From Luteimonas aestuarii (GTDB lineage Bacteria; Pseudomonadota; Gammaproteobacteria; Xanthomonadales; Xanthomonadaceae), in contig NZ_SMTF01000006.1 of NCBI RefSeq assembly GCF_004357985.1, forward strand, positions 124,001-188,000: DNA of 64,000 nt. The letters are read 5' to 3'. A program made the position numbers and the translations under genes. The notes under the pieces are model-generated. The model was given only the letters and a program-made list of their open reading frames with translations, was not told where the DNA came from and searched no databases. Below are positions 27,919-35,601 of the stretch, in pieces. Numbering within the stretch: the stretch's first letter is position 1; every line of letters starts with the position of its first letter.

Positions 27919-28393
27919 GTCCTGTCCAATCCCTGATGGCCCGTGCGGTCCCCCTGCACGGCGCCGTGGCGCGCCTGCACGGGGTGGACAGTCTCATAGG
28001 CGGTTGGTTCCCGAGCATGTGCCGATGGTCGTCCTCATGCAGGCATGGGATGCGGCGGCGTGGAAAAGGGTCGCAGCCGACGCCGTGGCGGGTCCATGGC
28101 CCAGCCACGGCGGTAGGCCCGCTGCCGCACAATGCCGGTGCGGCGCGTGCCGTCCCCGGGGGGCGGGCAAGGCCTCTTCGAATCGTGAAGCCCGCACGAC
28201 GCATGCTGTCCAACCGCCCGCGCCATGAAAGCCACCGGGGCAGCGACTTGTGAAGACTGCGTCAAGAATGCTGCAACAGCAGCAAAGCCGACGTGCGCCC
28301 GGTGGCATGCGTAGCGCGGGTTCGTGGAGGATGGTCGCGGGACCCCGCGTGCCGGTGTACGCTCGGCCTTCGTTTCTGACCCGGAGCGTGTGG
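27919..28393. other. Divergent intergenic region without a gene
   Basis: These 475 bases separate the exporter operon (minus) from the ParA gene (plus). They must contain both promoters, but no -35/-10 pair stands out. A frame open from 28250 into the ParA gene has an Arg/Gln-rich leader that looks untranslated. I see no repeat or operator. Confidence 0.6.
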
Positions 28394-29029
28394 ATGAAGA
28401 CGGTGTTGGTGGCCAGTTCGAAGGGCGGTGTGGGAAAGACCACGGTGGCGACGCATCTTGCGGCGCAGGCGGCACTGTCCGGGCAGAAGACGGTGATCAT
28501 CGATGCCGATCCGCAAGGATCGTCCACCCGCTGGGCCGAGCGCCGCGCCGGGCTGGACAGCGCGGTCCTGCCGATCGACGGCAGCCGCCGCCACAAGACC
28601 GCCTGGAAATCGATCCCCGACGGCACCGACCGGGTGGTGATCGATGCGCCTGCGGGCGCGCACCCCGATGCGCTCGAGGCCTACCTGGAGCACGCCGACG
28701 CGGTGGTGGTGCCGGTGCTGCCCTCCGCGCTGGACATCGACGCCACCGTGCCCTTCCTCAATGCCATGGCCAAGCACCCTCGCGTGCGCCGTGGCCAACT
28801 GCGCGTGGGCCTGGTCGGCAACCGCCTGCGGCCGTGGACCAATGCTTCGCAGCAGGCGCTGGAACTGTTGTCGCAGTGGCCATACCCGGTGGTGGCGCAG
28901 CTGCGCGACAGCCAGGCCTACGTGATGCTGGTCGGGCTGGGCCGCAGCCTGTTCGACTACAACTCGCAGCAGGTTCGCGACCACCAGGCCGACTGGCAGC
29001 CACTGCTGAAATGGTTGAAGAAGTCCTGA
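28394..29029 (+). CDS. Solo ParA/MinD-family ATPase
   Basis: 211 residues. The deviant Walker A box is [10 protein letters not shown] (8-17), with the signature Lys10. [15 protein letters not shown] is switch I, and VIDAPAG is the Walker B-like switch II. It lacks an N-terminal helix-turn-helix domain, so it is the small type of ParA. No parB or centromere-like repeats lie beside it, and neighbours are unrelated (exporter, SixA). Orphan ParA proteins often position a specific cargo such as chemoreceptor arrays or enzyme complexes; the cargo cannot be named here. Confidence 0.9.
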   Translation: MKTVLVASSKGGVGKTTVATHLAAQAALSGQKTVIIDADPQGSSTRWAERRAGLDSAVLPIDGSRRHKTAWKSIPDGTDRVVIDAPAGAHPDALEAYLEHADAVVVPVLPSALDIDATVPFLNAMAKHPRVRRGQLRVGLVGNRLRPWTNASQQALELLSQWPYPVVAQLRDSQAYVMLVGLGRSLFDYNSQQVRDHQADWQPLLKWLKKS

Positions 29030-29045
29030 GCGCAGGGAGCGCACG

Positions 29046-29522
29046 ATGCGAGAACTGATCCTGTTGCGTCACGCCCATGCCGAGCCCGCGATGCCGGGGC
29101 AGGCCGATCTGGACCGCCCGCTGTCCTCGGTGGGGTTGGCCGAAGCCGCCGAAGCGGGGCGTTGGCTGCGCGAGCGCGGCCTGGCCCCCGACCGGGTGCT
29201 GTGTTCGCCCGCCCGGCGCACGCGCGAGACCCTCGATGCGGTGCTGGACGACGTGGCGGGGATCGACTGCCGGCTGGAAGAGGCGATCTATGAAGCCACG
29301 CCGGGCACGCTGGCCGGGCTGGTGGATGCCCACACCGATGTTGACCGCCTTCTCGTGGTCGGCCACAACCCGGGGCTGGAGCAGCTGGTGGCACTGATGC
29401 ACAGCGGCGCCAGCGGCGAGTACCGGGGCATGCCGCCGGCGGCGATCGCGACGCTTGCGTTGCCGGTCGATGCCCGCGTCGAGCCGGGAATCGCCAGCCT
29501 GACCGCTTTCTGGTGGCCTTGA
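29046..29522 (+). CDS. sixA: SixA-type phosphohistidine phosphatase
   Basis: 158 residues. The histidine phosphatase motif is LLRHAHA, with the phospho-acceptor His9 preceded by Arg8. CSPARRTRETL and VVGHNPGLEQL (second catalytic His) complete the site. Length and gene form match E. coli SixA, which removes phosphate from histidine phosphotransfer proteins such as NPr or ArcB. It starts 16 bases after the ParA gene, and the YceI frame begins almost at its stop, so these genes probably form one transcript. Confidence 0.88.
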   Translation: MRELILLRHAHAEPAMPGQADLDRPLSSVGLAEAAEAGRWLRERGLAPDRVLCSPARRTRETLDAVLDDVAGIDCRLEEAIYEATPGTLAGLVDAHTDVDRLLVVGHNPGLEQLVALMHSGASGEYRGMPPAAIATLALPVDARVEPGIASLTAFWWP

Positions 29523-29533
29523 GACCCAACGCC

Positions 29534-30112
29534 ATGCGGATCCTCCAGGGGCGGCGATCGCGGGCGACAGCCTGGCTGGTGGGAGCGGCCGCGATGCTGT
29601 TCGCCACGCAGGTGGCGTCTGCGACCGTGGACGCGCAGAAGTCCTGGGCGGGATTTTCGCTGAAGACCCGCTGGGGCCAGACCCTGGAGGGGCATTTCCC
29701 GGTGATGGAGGGCGAGATCGTCCTGGCCGGCGACCGCAAGCGCGTGCAGCTGCGGCTGTCGACCGATGAGGTCGTGGTGATCGGCTCGCCGCGCTACAGC
29801 CGCCTGACCCGGGGCGAAGGCTTCTTCGATGCCGACCACCACCCGCAGGTGGTGTTCGTGTCCGACGCCTACCCGGCCTCGCTGGTGCGCGAAGGCGGGC
29901 GACTGGCGGGCGAGCTGACCATCCGCGGCACCACCCGGCGCGAGGTGTTCATCGTCGAGCCTTCCACCTGCGACCGCCCGGGCATCGATTGCGACGTCGT
30001 GGCCGCCGGCGTGGTGTACCGCGGCGATTACGCGATGGACCGCTGGGCCTTCGCGCTGTCCGACCGGGTGCAGCTGGTGCTGCGCCTGCGGACGCGCAGC
30101 GGCGGCGCATGA
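29534..30112 (+). CDS. YceI-family periplasmic protein
   Basis: 192 residues. Signal peptide ends VASATV (about 31). The mature part is a YceI/lipocalin-like barrel: SWAGFSLKTRWGQTLEGHFPVMEGE, then GFFDADHHPQVVFVSD and LTIRGTTRREVFIV. Family members bind isoprenoids, though this is not testable from sequence. A GTG at 29513 overlapping the sixA stop is an alternative start. The stop overlaps the ATG of the following PLD gene (ATGA), coupling translation. Confidence 0.87.
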   Translation: MRILQGRRSRATAWLVGAAAMLFATQVASATVDAQKSWAGFSLKTRWGQTLEGHFPVMEGEIVLAGDRKRVQLRLSTDEVVVIGSPRYSRLTRGEGFFDADHHPQVVFVSDAYPASLVREGGRLAGELTIRGTTRREVFIVEPSTCDRPGIDCDVVAAGVVYRGDYAMDRWAFALSDRVQLVLRLRTRSGGA

Positions 30113-32034
30113 CGCCCTGGCAACGGTTGCTGGCCGTGGCGCTGGCCCTGGCCTGCAGCGCCTGCAGCGGATTGTCCGCACTGCAACGCGAGCAGGCGGC
30201 ACGGGTGGCGCTGGACGCGCGGTCGCAGCAGATCGATTGCGATGGGCCGGACGCCTGCGCGCGGCCATCGCCGCTGCTGGAACTGGGCGCGCGCGCCAAT
30301 GCCGAGAGCGCGCCCGGCGCCCCGCGCCATTACGCCCTGCTGCTTGAATACGGGCAGGACGCGATGCTGGCGCGACTGGACATGATCCGCGGCGCCACCC
30401 GTACGATCGACCTGCAGACCTACATCTTCGACGAAGACGACGCCGGCCACCTGTTCCTCGATGAACTGGTCGCCGCCGCGCGCCGCGGCGTGCGCGTGCG
30501 CTTGCTGGTCGACCAGCTGTCGGCACTGCGCGAGGTGGACACGCTGGCGGCGCTGTCGGCCACGCACGCCAACTTCGAGATGCGCATCTACAACCCGCTG
30601 CTGGGACGCGCGCGCATCAACTATCCGATGTACGCGCTGGCCGCGGCCTGTTGCTGGCGCAGGCTCAACCAGCGCATGCACAGCAAGCTGCTGCTGGTCG
30701 ATGGCAGCGTCGCGGTCACCGGGGGACGCAACTACCAGGACGACTACTACGACTGGAACCCGACGTTCAATTTCCGCGACCGCGACGTGCTGGTGGCCGG
30801 GCCGGAAACCGTGGAGATGGCGGCCAATTTCGATGCGTTCTGGGACGCGCGCCTGTCGGTGCCGGTGGAGCAACTCAGCGACGTCGGTCGGCGGTTGCTG
30901 CGACAGGGCGCGCCGGCACTGCCGCACCAGCCCTTCGACGATCCGCACCGGGTGGAGGCAATCTCGCGCAATGCCGACGACGCGGATCTGGTGCGCACGC
31001 GCCTGGCCGATGCCGCCATTCCCGTGGGCACGGTCGAGTTCATCGGCGACCTGCCGTCCAAGCACCGCAGCGATCGCGAGCGCGCACGCGAGGCGGTGCT
31101 GGCGTCGCCCGGGCTGAAGTCGCTGATCGAATCGGCGCGGCACGAGGTGCTGTTGCAAACGCCATACCTCGTGCTGTCGCCACCGGCGCGGGAGCTGTTC
31201 GCGCGCCTGCAGCAGCGCGACGAGCCGCCGCGGATCATCGTCTCCACCAACAGCCTGGCCGCCACCGATTCCTTCATCACCTACGCGCTGTCGTACAAGT
31301 ACAAGCGCCGCTACCTGCGCGACTACGGCTTCCAGATGCACGAGTACAAGCCGTTTCCCGAGGATGCGCCGTTCGACCTCGACGCCACGGGGGCGGTCGG
31401 CATTTCCTGGAACACCGACGGCACGGTGAACATCGTCGAGCCGCTGCGCGACGAATCGGCCGCCGGCCGCAGCCGTCGCAACCTGCCGCTGGAGCGCGAG
31501 AACGCCGCGTTGCGCTACGCCGGCGTGGGCGTGAACCGGCGCGTGCCGCTGCAGCGTGCGGGCATGCGCGTGGGCCTGCACGCCAAGTCGATGGTGGTGG
31601 ACGGCCGCGTCGGCGTGGTCGGCACCCACAACTTCGACCCGCGCGGCGACAACTACAACACCGAGAGCGCGGTGATCATCGAAGACCCGGTGTTCGCGCA
31701 GGCGCTGGCCGACAGCATCCGCCGCGACATCGCGCCCGCCAACGCCTGGGCCATCGCGCGCCGCGACAAGCCGCCGGTGTTCTCGGGGCTGGCGTATTCG
31801 ATGGGCAAGCTCTCCGAGCACCTGCCGGTGTTCGACTTCTGGCCAACGCGGTACGCCACCAGCTACGAGTTCCAGCCCGGGCCCGACTGCCCGGAGCCGC
31901 TGCCCCCGTCCGACCCGGGCTTCCGTGCCTGTTACCAGCCGGTCGGCGATTTCCCCGAGGTCAACCTCGGCTGGCGCAGCCTGTTGACCCGGATCTTCAC
32001 CGCCTTCGGCGCGGGCCTCAGCCCGATCCTCTGA
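30109..32034 (+). CDS. PLD-superfamily cardiolipin synthase, ClsC-like lipoprotein
   Basis: 641 residues. Lipobox LALACSAC near 18. Two HKD motifs are intact: HSKLLLVDGSVAVTGGRN and HAKSMVVDGRVGVVGTHN. Length and the RATRTIDLQTYIFDEDDAG and FDPRGDNYNTESAV blocks fit E. coli ClsC/YmdC, which joins phosphatidylglycerol with phosphatidylethanolamine to make cardiolipin. ClsC needs YmdB in E. coli; no YmdB (macrodomain) gene is adjacent here. It shares an ATGA overlap with the YceI gene. Confidence 0.9.
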   Translation: MTPWQRLLAVALALACSACSGLSALQREQAARVALDARSQQIDCDGPDACARPSPLLELGARANAESAPGAPRHYALLLEYGQDAMLARLDMIRGATRTIDLQTYIFDEDDAGHLFLDELVAAARRGVRVRLLVDQLSALREVDTLAALSATHANFEMRIYNPLLGRARINYPMYALAAACCWRRLNQRMHSKLLLVDGSVAVTGGRNYQDDYYDWNPTFNFRDRDVLVAGPETVEMAANFDAFWDARLSVPVEQLSDVGRRLLRQGAPALPHQPFDDPHRVEAISRNADDADLVRTRLADAAIPVGTVEFIGDLPSKHRSDRERAREAVLASPGLKSLIESARHEVLLQTPYLVLSPPARELFARLQQRDEPPRIIVSTNSLAATDSFITYALSYKYKRRYLRDYGFQMHEYKPFPEDAPFDLDATGAVGISWNTDGTVNIVEPLRDESAAGRSRRNLPLERENAALRYAGVGVNRRVPLQRAGMRVGLHAKSMVVDGRVGVVGTHNFDPRGDNYNTESAVIIEDPVFAQALADSIRRDIAPANAWAIARRDKPPVFSGLAYSMGKLSEHLPVFDFWPTRYATSYEFQPGPDCPEPLPPSDPGFRACYQPVGDFPEVNLGWRSLLTRIFTAFGAGLSPIL

Positions 32035-32232
32035 GCCGCCGCGCTTCGCCGGCGGCACTGGCCGTGGCGTCACCGGCTTCGGCATGGCCAGCAGCTCCAG
32101 ACCCCCAGTCAGCTGACGTCGGGACGGCCCGACCGTGTCGTCAGTCATGCTCCGCGACTGCAACCGTCTGGTTTGAAACTCCATCCAAATCAGCAGGTTC
32201 CAGCGATCTGTCGAAGCATGACTTCCGGCCCA

Positions 32233-32260
32233 TTGCGGGACTGGCTAGGTGTATTACTAT
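32233..32260 (+). promoter_or_regulatory. Probable sigma-70 promoter of the 61-residue peptide gene
   Basis: TTGCGG at 32233-32238 and TACTAT at 32255-32260 are separated by 16 bases. This is an AT-rich patch in an otherwise GC-rich region, about 50 bases upstream of the chosen ATG. Confidence 0.55.
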
Positions 32261-32271
32261 ACCAACACACC
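32248..32271. promoter_or_regulatory. GGTG-N16-CACC operator candidate (YtrA-type GntR box)
   Basis: GGTG at 32248-32251 and CACC at 32268-32271 are exactly 16 bases apart and cover the -10 hexamer. From memory, the GntR-family regulator YtrA of Xanthomonas binds a palindrome of this form. No ytrA gene lies in the window. A bound repressor here would block the promoter of the 61-residue peptide gene. Confidence 0.5.
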
Positions 32272-32311
32272 AAATCACACACGCTTCCACCCCAACCCCA
32301 TGGAGACCGTG

Positions 32312-32497
32312 ATGTCCTACCTCACCCAGTCCACCCCGTCCCCCCGCCGCGTCGTGGTCCCGGCCGTCTCGGCCGCCAGCGCCCGCACTGCGCGCCCGGC
32401 CCGCGAGTTCGGTACCGGCTATGGCAACAGCAGCGGCTATGCCAGCCCCAGGCGCTACGTGCGCGATACGGGCGTGGCACGCTTCCGCTTCGCCTGA
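32312..32497 (+). CDS. 61-residue protein with GYGxSSGY motif
   Basis: I do not recognise a named family. The protein is Arg-, Ser- and Ala-rich and basic, has no signal peptide or membrane segment, and ends with FGTGYGNSSGYASP followed by RRYVRDTGVARFRFA. That C-terminal half aligns with the last about 30 residues of the DUF1232 protein encoded 100 bases downstream (FGAGYGSSSGYGKP, then YSR and MFRVR). GGAGACCGTG gives a ribosome site for the ATG at 32312; an ATG four codons upstream lacks one. The AT-rich promoter and YtrA-type box upstream suggest a tightly controlled transcript. It could be a small regulatory protein, a tag or a modified peptide. Confidence 0.65.
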   Translation: MSYLTQSTPSPRRVVVPAVSAASARTARPAREFGTGYGNSSGYASPRRYVRDTGVARFRFA

Positions 32498-32538
32498 TGC
32501 TCGTCGCGTCGGCGGGCGTTTCCGGCCCCGTGCCGCGA

Positions 32539-32568
32539 TTGACGCCGACGCGCGGCGCGCCCTAGGCT
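32539..32568 (+). promoter_or_regulatory. Probable promoter of the DUF1232 gene
   Basis: TTGACG (32539-32544) and TAGGCT (32563-32568) are separated by 18 bases, about 30 bases upstream of the ATG at 32600. TAGGCT-like -10 boxes are common in this GC-rich DNA. It implies the DUF1232 gene can be transcribed apart from the small peptide gene. Confidence 0.5.
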
Positions 32569-32599
32569 GCGTCCCTTCCCCACCGACCGGACCCGCGCC

Positions 32600-33220
32600 A
32601 TGTCGCTCACGCTGACCATCGACCTCAACGACCACGACCTCGAACACTTCGCCAGCGCGCTGAAGGCCTCGCACAAGGCGGCCGAGGGCCGTTCGGCGGA
32701 GGAGATCGTCGCGGCGGCGGCGAAGTTGCTGGAGGATGCACAGAAGGTCAAGGCACCGGACTTCATCAGCGAGCGGCTGGAACGGCTGGACGACATGATC
32801 GCAATGGTCCGCGACGAGGGCTGGCACCTCGACGAAGAAGACCGCCAGCACGTGCTGTCCGCGCTGGTGTATTTCGCAGACCCGACCGACGTGATCCCGG
32901 ACCACGTGGAGGTGCTGGGTTACCTCGACGACGCGATCATGATCGAGCTGTGCGTGCGCGAGCTGAAGCACGAACTCGACGCCTACGACGACTTCTGCGA
33001 ATACCGCGAACGCGAAGCGAAGAAGCGCGGCGTCGAACCGTCCGCGGTCGGCCGCACCGATTGGCTGGACGGCCGCCGGGATGAGCTGGTCGAGCGCATG
33101 CACGCCCGCCGCAAGCGCGACAGCGGCGGTGGTTTCGGCGCCGGTTACGGCAGCAGCAGCGGTTACGGCAAGCCGGCCTACTCGCGCGCCTGGCGCCCGG
33201 GCATGTTCCGCGTCCGTTGA
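32600..33220 (+). CDS. YkvA/DUF1232 domain protein with GYGxSSGY tail
   Basis: 206 residues. The N-terminal 60 residues are helical (LNDHDLEHFASALKASHKAA), and the YkvA/DUF1232 core lies at about 65-130, with LVYFADPTDVIPDHVEVLGYLDDA, whose ADPTDVIPD block is diagnostic. A charged helix (ELKHELDAYDDFCEYRERE) is followed by a Gly/Ser/Tyr tail, GFGAGYGSSSGYGKP then PGMFRVR, at about 175-206. The tail matches the C-terminal half of the upstream 61-residue protein. The domain's function is not established. No membrane segment is apparent. Confidence 0.85.
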   Translation: MSLTLTIDLNDHDLEHFASALKASHKAAEGRSAEEIVAAAAKLLEDAQKVKAPDFISERLERLDDMIAMVRDEGWHLDEEDRQHVLSALVYFADPTDVIPDHVEVLGYLDDAIMIELCVRELKHELDAYDDFCEYREREAKKRGVEPSAVGRTDWLDGRRDELVERMHARRKRDSGGGFGAGYGSSSGYGKPAYSRAWRPGMFRVR

Positions 33221-33234
33221 GCGCGCGGTCGCGG

Positions 33235-33648
33235 ATGTTCCGCGCCGGCATCACCGTCGAGGACCTCAACGCGATGTCGCGGAGCACCGCGATGGAGCCA
33301 TTGGGCATCGTTTTCACCGAGCTCGGCGCGGACTACCTGCGCGGCACGATGCCGGTCGATGCGCGCACGCACCAGCCCTATGGCCTGCTGCATGGCGGTG
33401 CCTCGGTGCTGCTGGCCGAGACTCTGGGCAGCACCGCCGGTGGCCTGTGCGCGCCGGACGGATGCGGCGTGGTCGGAATCGAGATCAACGCCAACCACCT
33501 GCGCGGCGTGCGCAGCGGCACCGTCACCGGAACCGCGCGCCCGCTGCATGTCGGACGCAGCACTCAGGTGTGGGAGATCCGCATCGAGGACGAGGCCGGC
33601 AAGCCGGTCTGCATCTCCCGGCTGACGCTGGCGGTGGTGCCGCGCTGA
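33235..33648 (+). CDS. Hotdog-fold acyl-CoA thioesterase (PaaI/YdiI type)
   Basis: 137 residues. YGLLHGGASVLLAETLGS holds the hotdog helix with the HGG motif and catalytic Glu of the PaaI/EntH/YdiI group. GIEINANHLRGVRSG is the typical second block. It should hydrolyse aromatic or short acyl-CoA esters; in some bacteria this family provides MenI activity. The ATG at 33235 is 14 bases after the DUF1232 stop; a TTG overlapping that stop is an alternative. Confidence 0.87.
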   Translation: MFRAGITVEDLNAMSRSTAMEPLGIVFTELGADYLRGTMPVDARTHQPYGLLHGGASVLLAETLGSTAGGLCAPDGCGVVGIEINANHLRGVRSGTVTGTARPLHVGRSTQVWEIRIEDEAGKPVCISRLTLAVVPR

Positions 33649-33716
33649 CCGTGCGAAGCGCCATCCGTCGCGACCATGCTGGCGGGTATCGCAAGCGAAC
33701 GGGTATCGTGCGCACC

Positions 33717-34508
33717 ATGTCGACCTCCCCCGGTCCCGCCGACGCCACCCTGGTGCGCGCGCTGCGCTACGCGCTGCGCGTGCCGTTCCTGCTGTGGCAT
33801 GTCTTCGTGCACCTGCCGATTGCCGTCGTATTGATGGCACCGCCGTGGGGCCCGCGCCGGCTGGCGGGCGGCGATCGCCTCGACCACCGGGTGATCCGGA
33901 TGTGGTCGTCGGGGATGATGCGCGTGTTCGGCATGCGCATGCGCCGCGTGGGCACGCCGATGCCGGGTGCGGTGATGTTCGTCGCCAACCACGTCAGCTG
34001 GATCGACATCGTGGCGTTGCACAGCCAACGGATGATGGGCTTCGTGGCCAAGCGCGAGATCGCGGGCTGGCCCGTGGTCGGCTGGCTGGCGACACGCGGC
34101 GAAACCATCTTCCACCAGCGCGGCAGCCAGGAATCGCTGGGCGGCGTGCTCCACGAGATGCTCGCGCGGCTGCGCGATGGCCGTGCCGTGGGCGTGTTCC
34201 CGGAAGGCCGGACTCGCGACGGGCTCGAGGTCGGCCCGTTCCACGCGCGTATCTTCCTTGCGGCCGTGGAGGCGGGCGTGCCGGTGCAGCCGGTGGCGCT
34301 GCGCTATGGCGAAGCGGCCTGCGCGCAGCACATCGTGGCGTTCACCCCCGGCGAGAGTTTTTTCGCCAACTTCCTGCGCCTGCTGGGCGAACCGGCCCGG
34401 GTGGCGGACGTGGTGTTCCTCGCGCCCATTGCCCCCGGCGATGCCGAAGGCCGCCGGCGGATTGCCGAAACCGCGCGCGAGCGCATCGTCGCGGCGATGC
34501 GGCCATGA
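33717..34508 (+). CDS. 1-acyl-sn-glycerol-3-phosphate acyltransferase (PlsC type)
   Basis: 263 residues. An N-terminal hydrophobic segment (FLLWHVFVHLPIAVVLM) anchors it to the inner membrane. The acyltransferase motifs are NHVSWIDIVAL (His-x4-Asp) and FPEGRTRDG, with AGWPVVGWLATRGETIF between them. It transfers an acyl chain to lysophosphatidate or a related lysolipid; the NHVSWID variant also occurs in lyso-ornithine-lipid acyltransferases (OlsA), so the substrate is open. The stop overlaps the ATG of the next gene (ATGA). Confidence 0.87.
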   Translation: MSTSPGPADATLVRALRYALRVPFLLWHVFVHLPIAVVLMAPPWGPRRLAGGDRLDHRVIRMWSSGMMRVFGMRMRRVGTPMPGAVMFVANHVSWIDIVALHSQRMMGFVAKREIAGWPVVGWLATRGETIFHQRGSQESLGGVLHEMLARLRDGRAVGVFPEGRTRDGLEVGPFHARIFLAAVEAGVPVQPVALRYGEAACAQHIVAFTPGESFFANFLRLLGEPARVADVVFLAPIAPGDAEGRRRIAETARERIVAAMRP

Positions 34509-35536
34509 CCGAGGGCGTCGTCGGCACCGACCTGCTGGACACCGTGGTCGAGGGCGAGGATTACCTGCCGCCGCGCTGGCTGCGCAACCCGCATGTGCAG
34601 TCGGTGCTGGGTACCAGCCCCTGGCGGCGGCGGCGTGGCGCGATGGCACTGGCCGCCACCGGTGCCACCACCACCGGGCACGATGTCGACGGCGGCGACG
34701 GCATTCGCCTGCATGGCCTGCATAGCCGGCTGGCGGGCCAACGGTCGCGCGGCCTGGTGGTACTGCTGCACGGCTGGGAAGGCAGCGCGGAATCGAGCTA
34801 CATGCGACTGACCGCCGCCGAGTTGCTGCAACGCGGCTTCGACGTGTTCCGGCTGAACTTCCGCGACCACGGCGAGACCCACCATCTCAACGAGGCCATC
34901 TTCCACTCCAACCGCATCGATGAAGTGGTGCATGCCACGCGCGACGTGGCGCAGCGCTTCGCGGAAGGTCCGGTCGCGGTCGCCGGTTATTCGCTGGGCG
35001 GCAACTTCGCCTTGCGCGTGGCCTTGCGCGCGCCGGCAGCGGGGCTGGAGCTTGCGCGGGTGGCGGCCGTCTGCCCGGTGATCGACCCTGCGCGCACCAT
35101 GCTGCAGATGGAGAACGGCCTGCAGTTCTACATGCGCTACTTCGAGCGCAAGTGGCGCGGGTCGCTGATGCGCAAGCGCGCGCTGTTCCCCGAGGCGCAT
35201 GCGTTCGATGACAGCACGCTGAAGCTGGGCATGCGCGAGCTGACCGAGTGGCTGGTGCAGCGGCATACCGATTTCGGCACGCTCGAGGCCTACTTCGACG
35301 GCTATTCCGTCGCCGGTGATCGCCTGGCCAGCCTGCAGGTGCCGGCGGACATCCTCATGGCCGAAGACGATCCGGTGATCCCGGTCGACGAATTCCGCGC
35401 GCTGACGCTGCCGCCCACCACGCGGCTGCAGCTGGCGCGCTGGGGTGGACACTGCGGTTTCCTCGAAAACGCCGGGCTGACCGGCTATGCCGAACGCTGG
35501 GTGGCGCGGCGGCTGAGCGTGCCCGGTCCGGCCTGA
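34505..35536 (+). CDS. YheT-family alpha/beta hydrolase
   Basis: 343 residues. The N-terminal YLPPRWLRNPHVQSVLG is the mark of the YheT/ABHD1-3 group. The nucleophile elbow is GYSLGG (Ser), the oxyanion region VVLLHGWEGS, the acid in MAEDDPVIP and the catalytic His in WGGHCGF. Eukaryotic relatives act on phospholipids, and the coupled PlsC-like gene directly upstream supports a lipid-remodelling role, which is inference. The start overlaps the acyltransferase stop by four bases. Confidence 0.88.
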   Translation: MTEGVVGTDLLDTVVEGEDYLPPRWLRNPHVQSVLGTSPWRRRRGAMALAATGATTTGHDVDGGDGIRLHGLHSRLAGQRSRGLVVLLHGWEGSAESSYMRLTAAELLQRGFDVFRLNFRDHGETHHLNEAIFHSNRIDEVVHATRDVAQRFAEGPVAVAGYSLGGNFALRVALRAPAAGLELARVAAVCPVIDPARTMLQMENGLQFYMRYFERKWRGSLMRKRALFPEAHAFDDSTLKLGMRELTEWLVQRHTDFGTLEAYFDGYSVAGDRLASLQVPADILMAEDDPVIPVDEFRALTLPPTTRLQLARWGGHCGFLENAGLTGYAERWVARRLSVPGPA

Positions 35537-35601
35537 CACGGCCCCAGCCGCTACAATCGCCACTTCGTCCACGCCGAGGCCGCTTGGTCCTCATTCCATA
35601 C

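Noticed and set aside
32249-32311. A GTG start extending the 61-residue protein upstream
   Set aside because: The added residues would be translated from the promoter and operator region; the ATG at 32312 has its own ribosome site.
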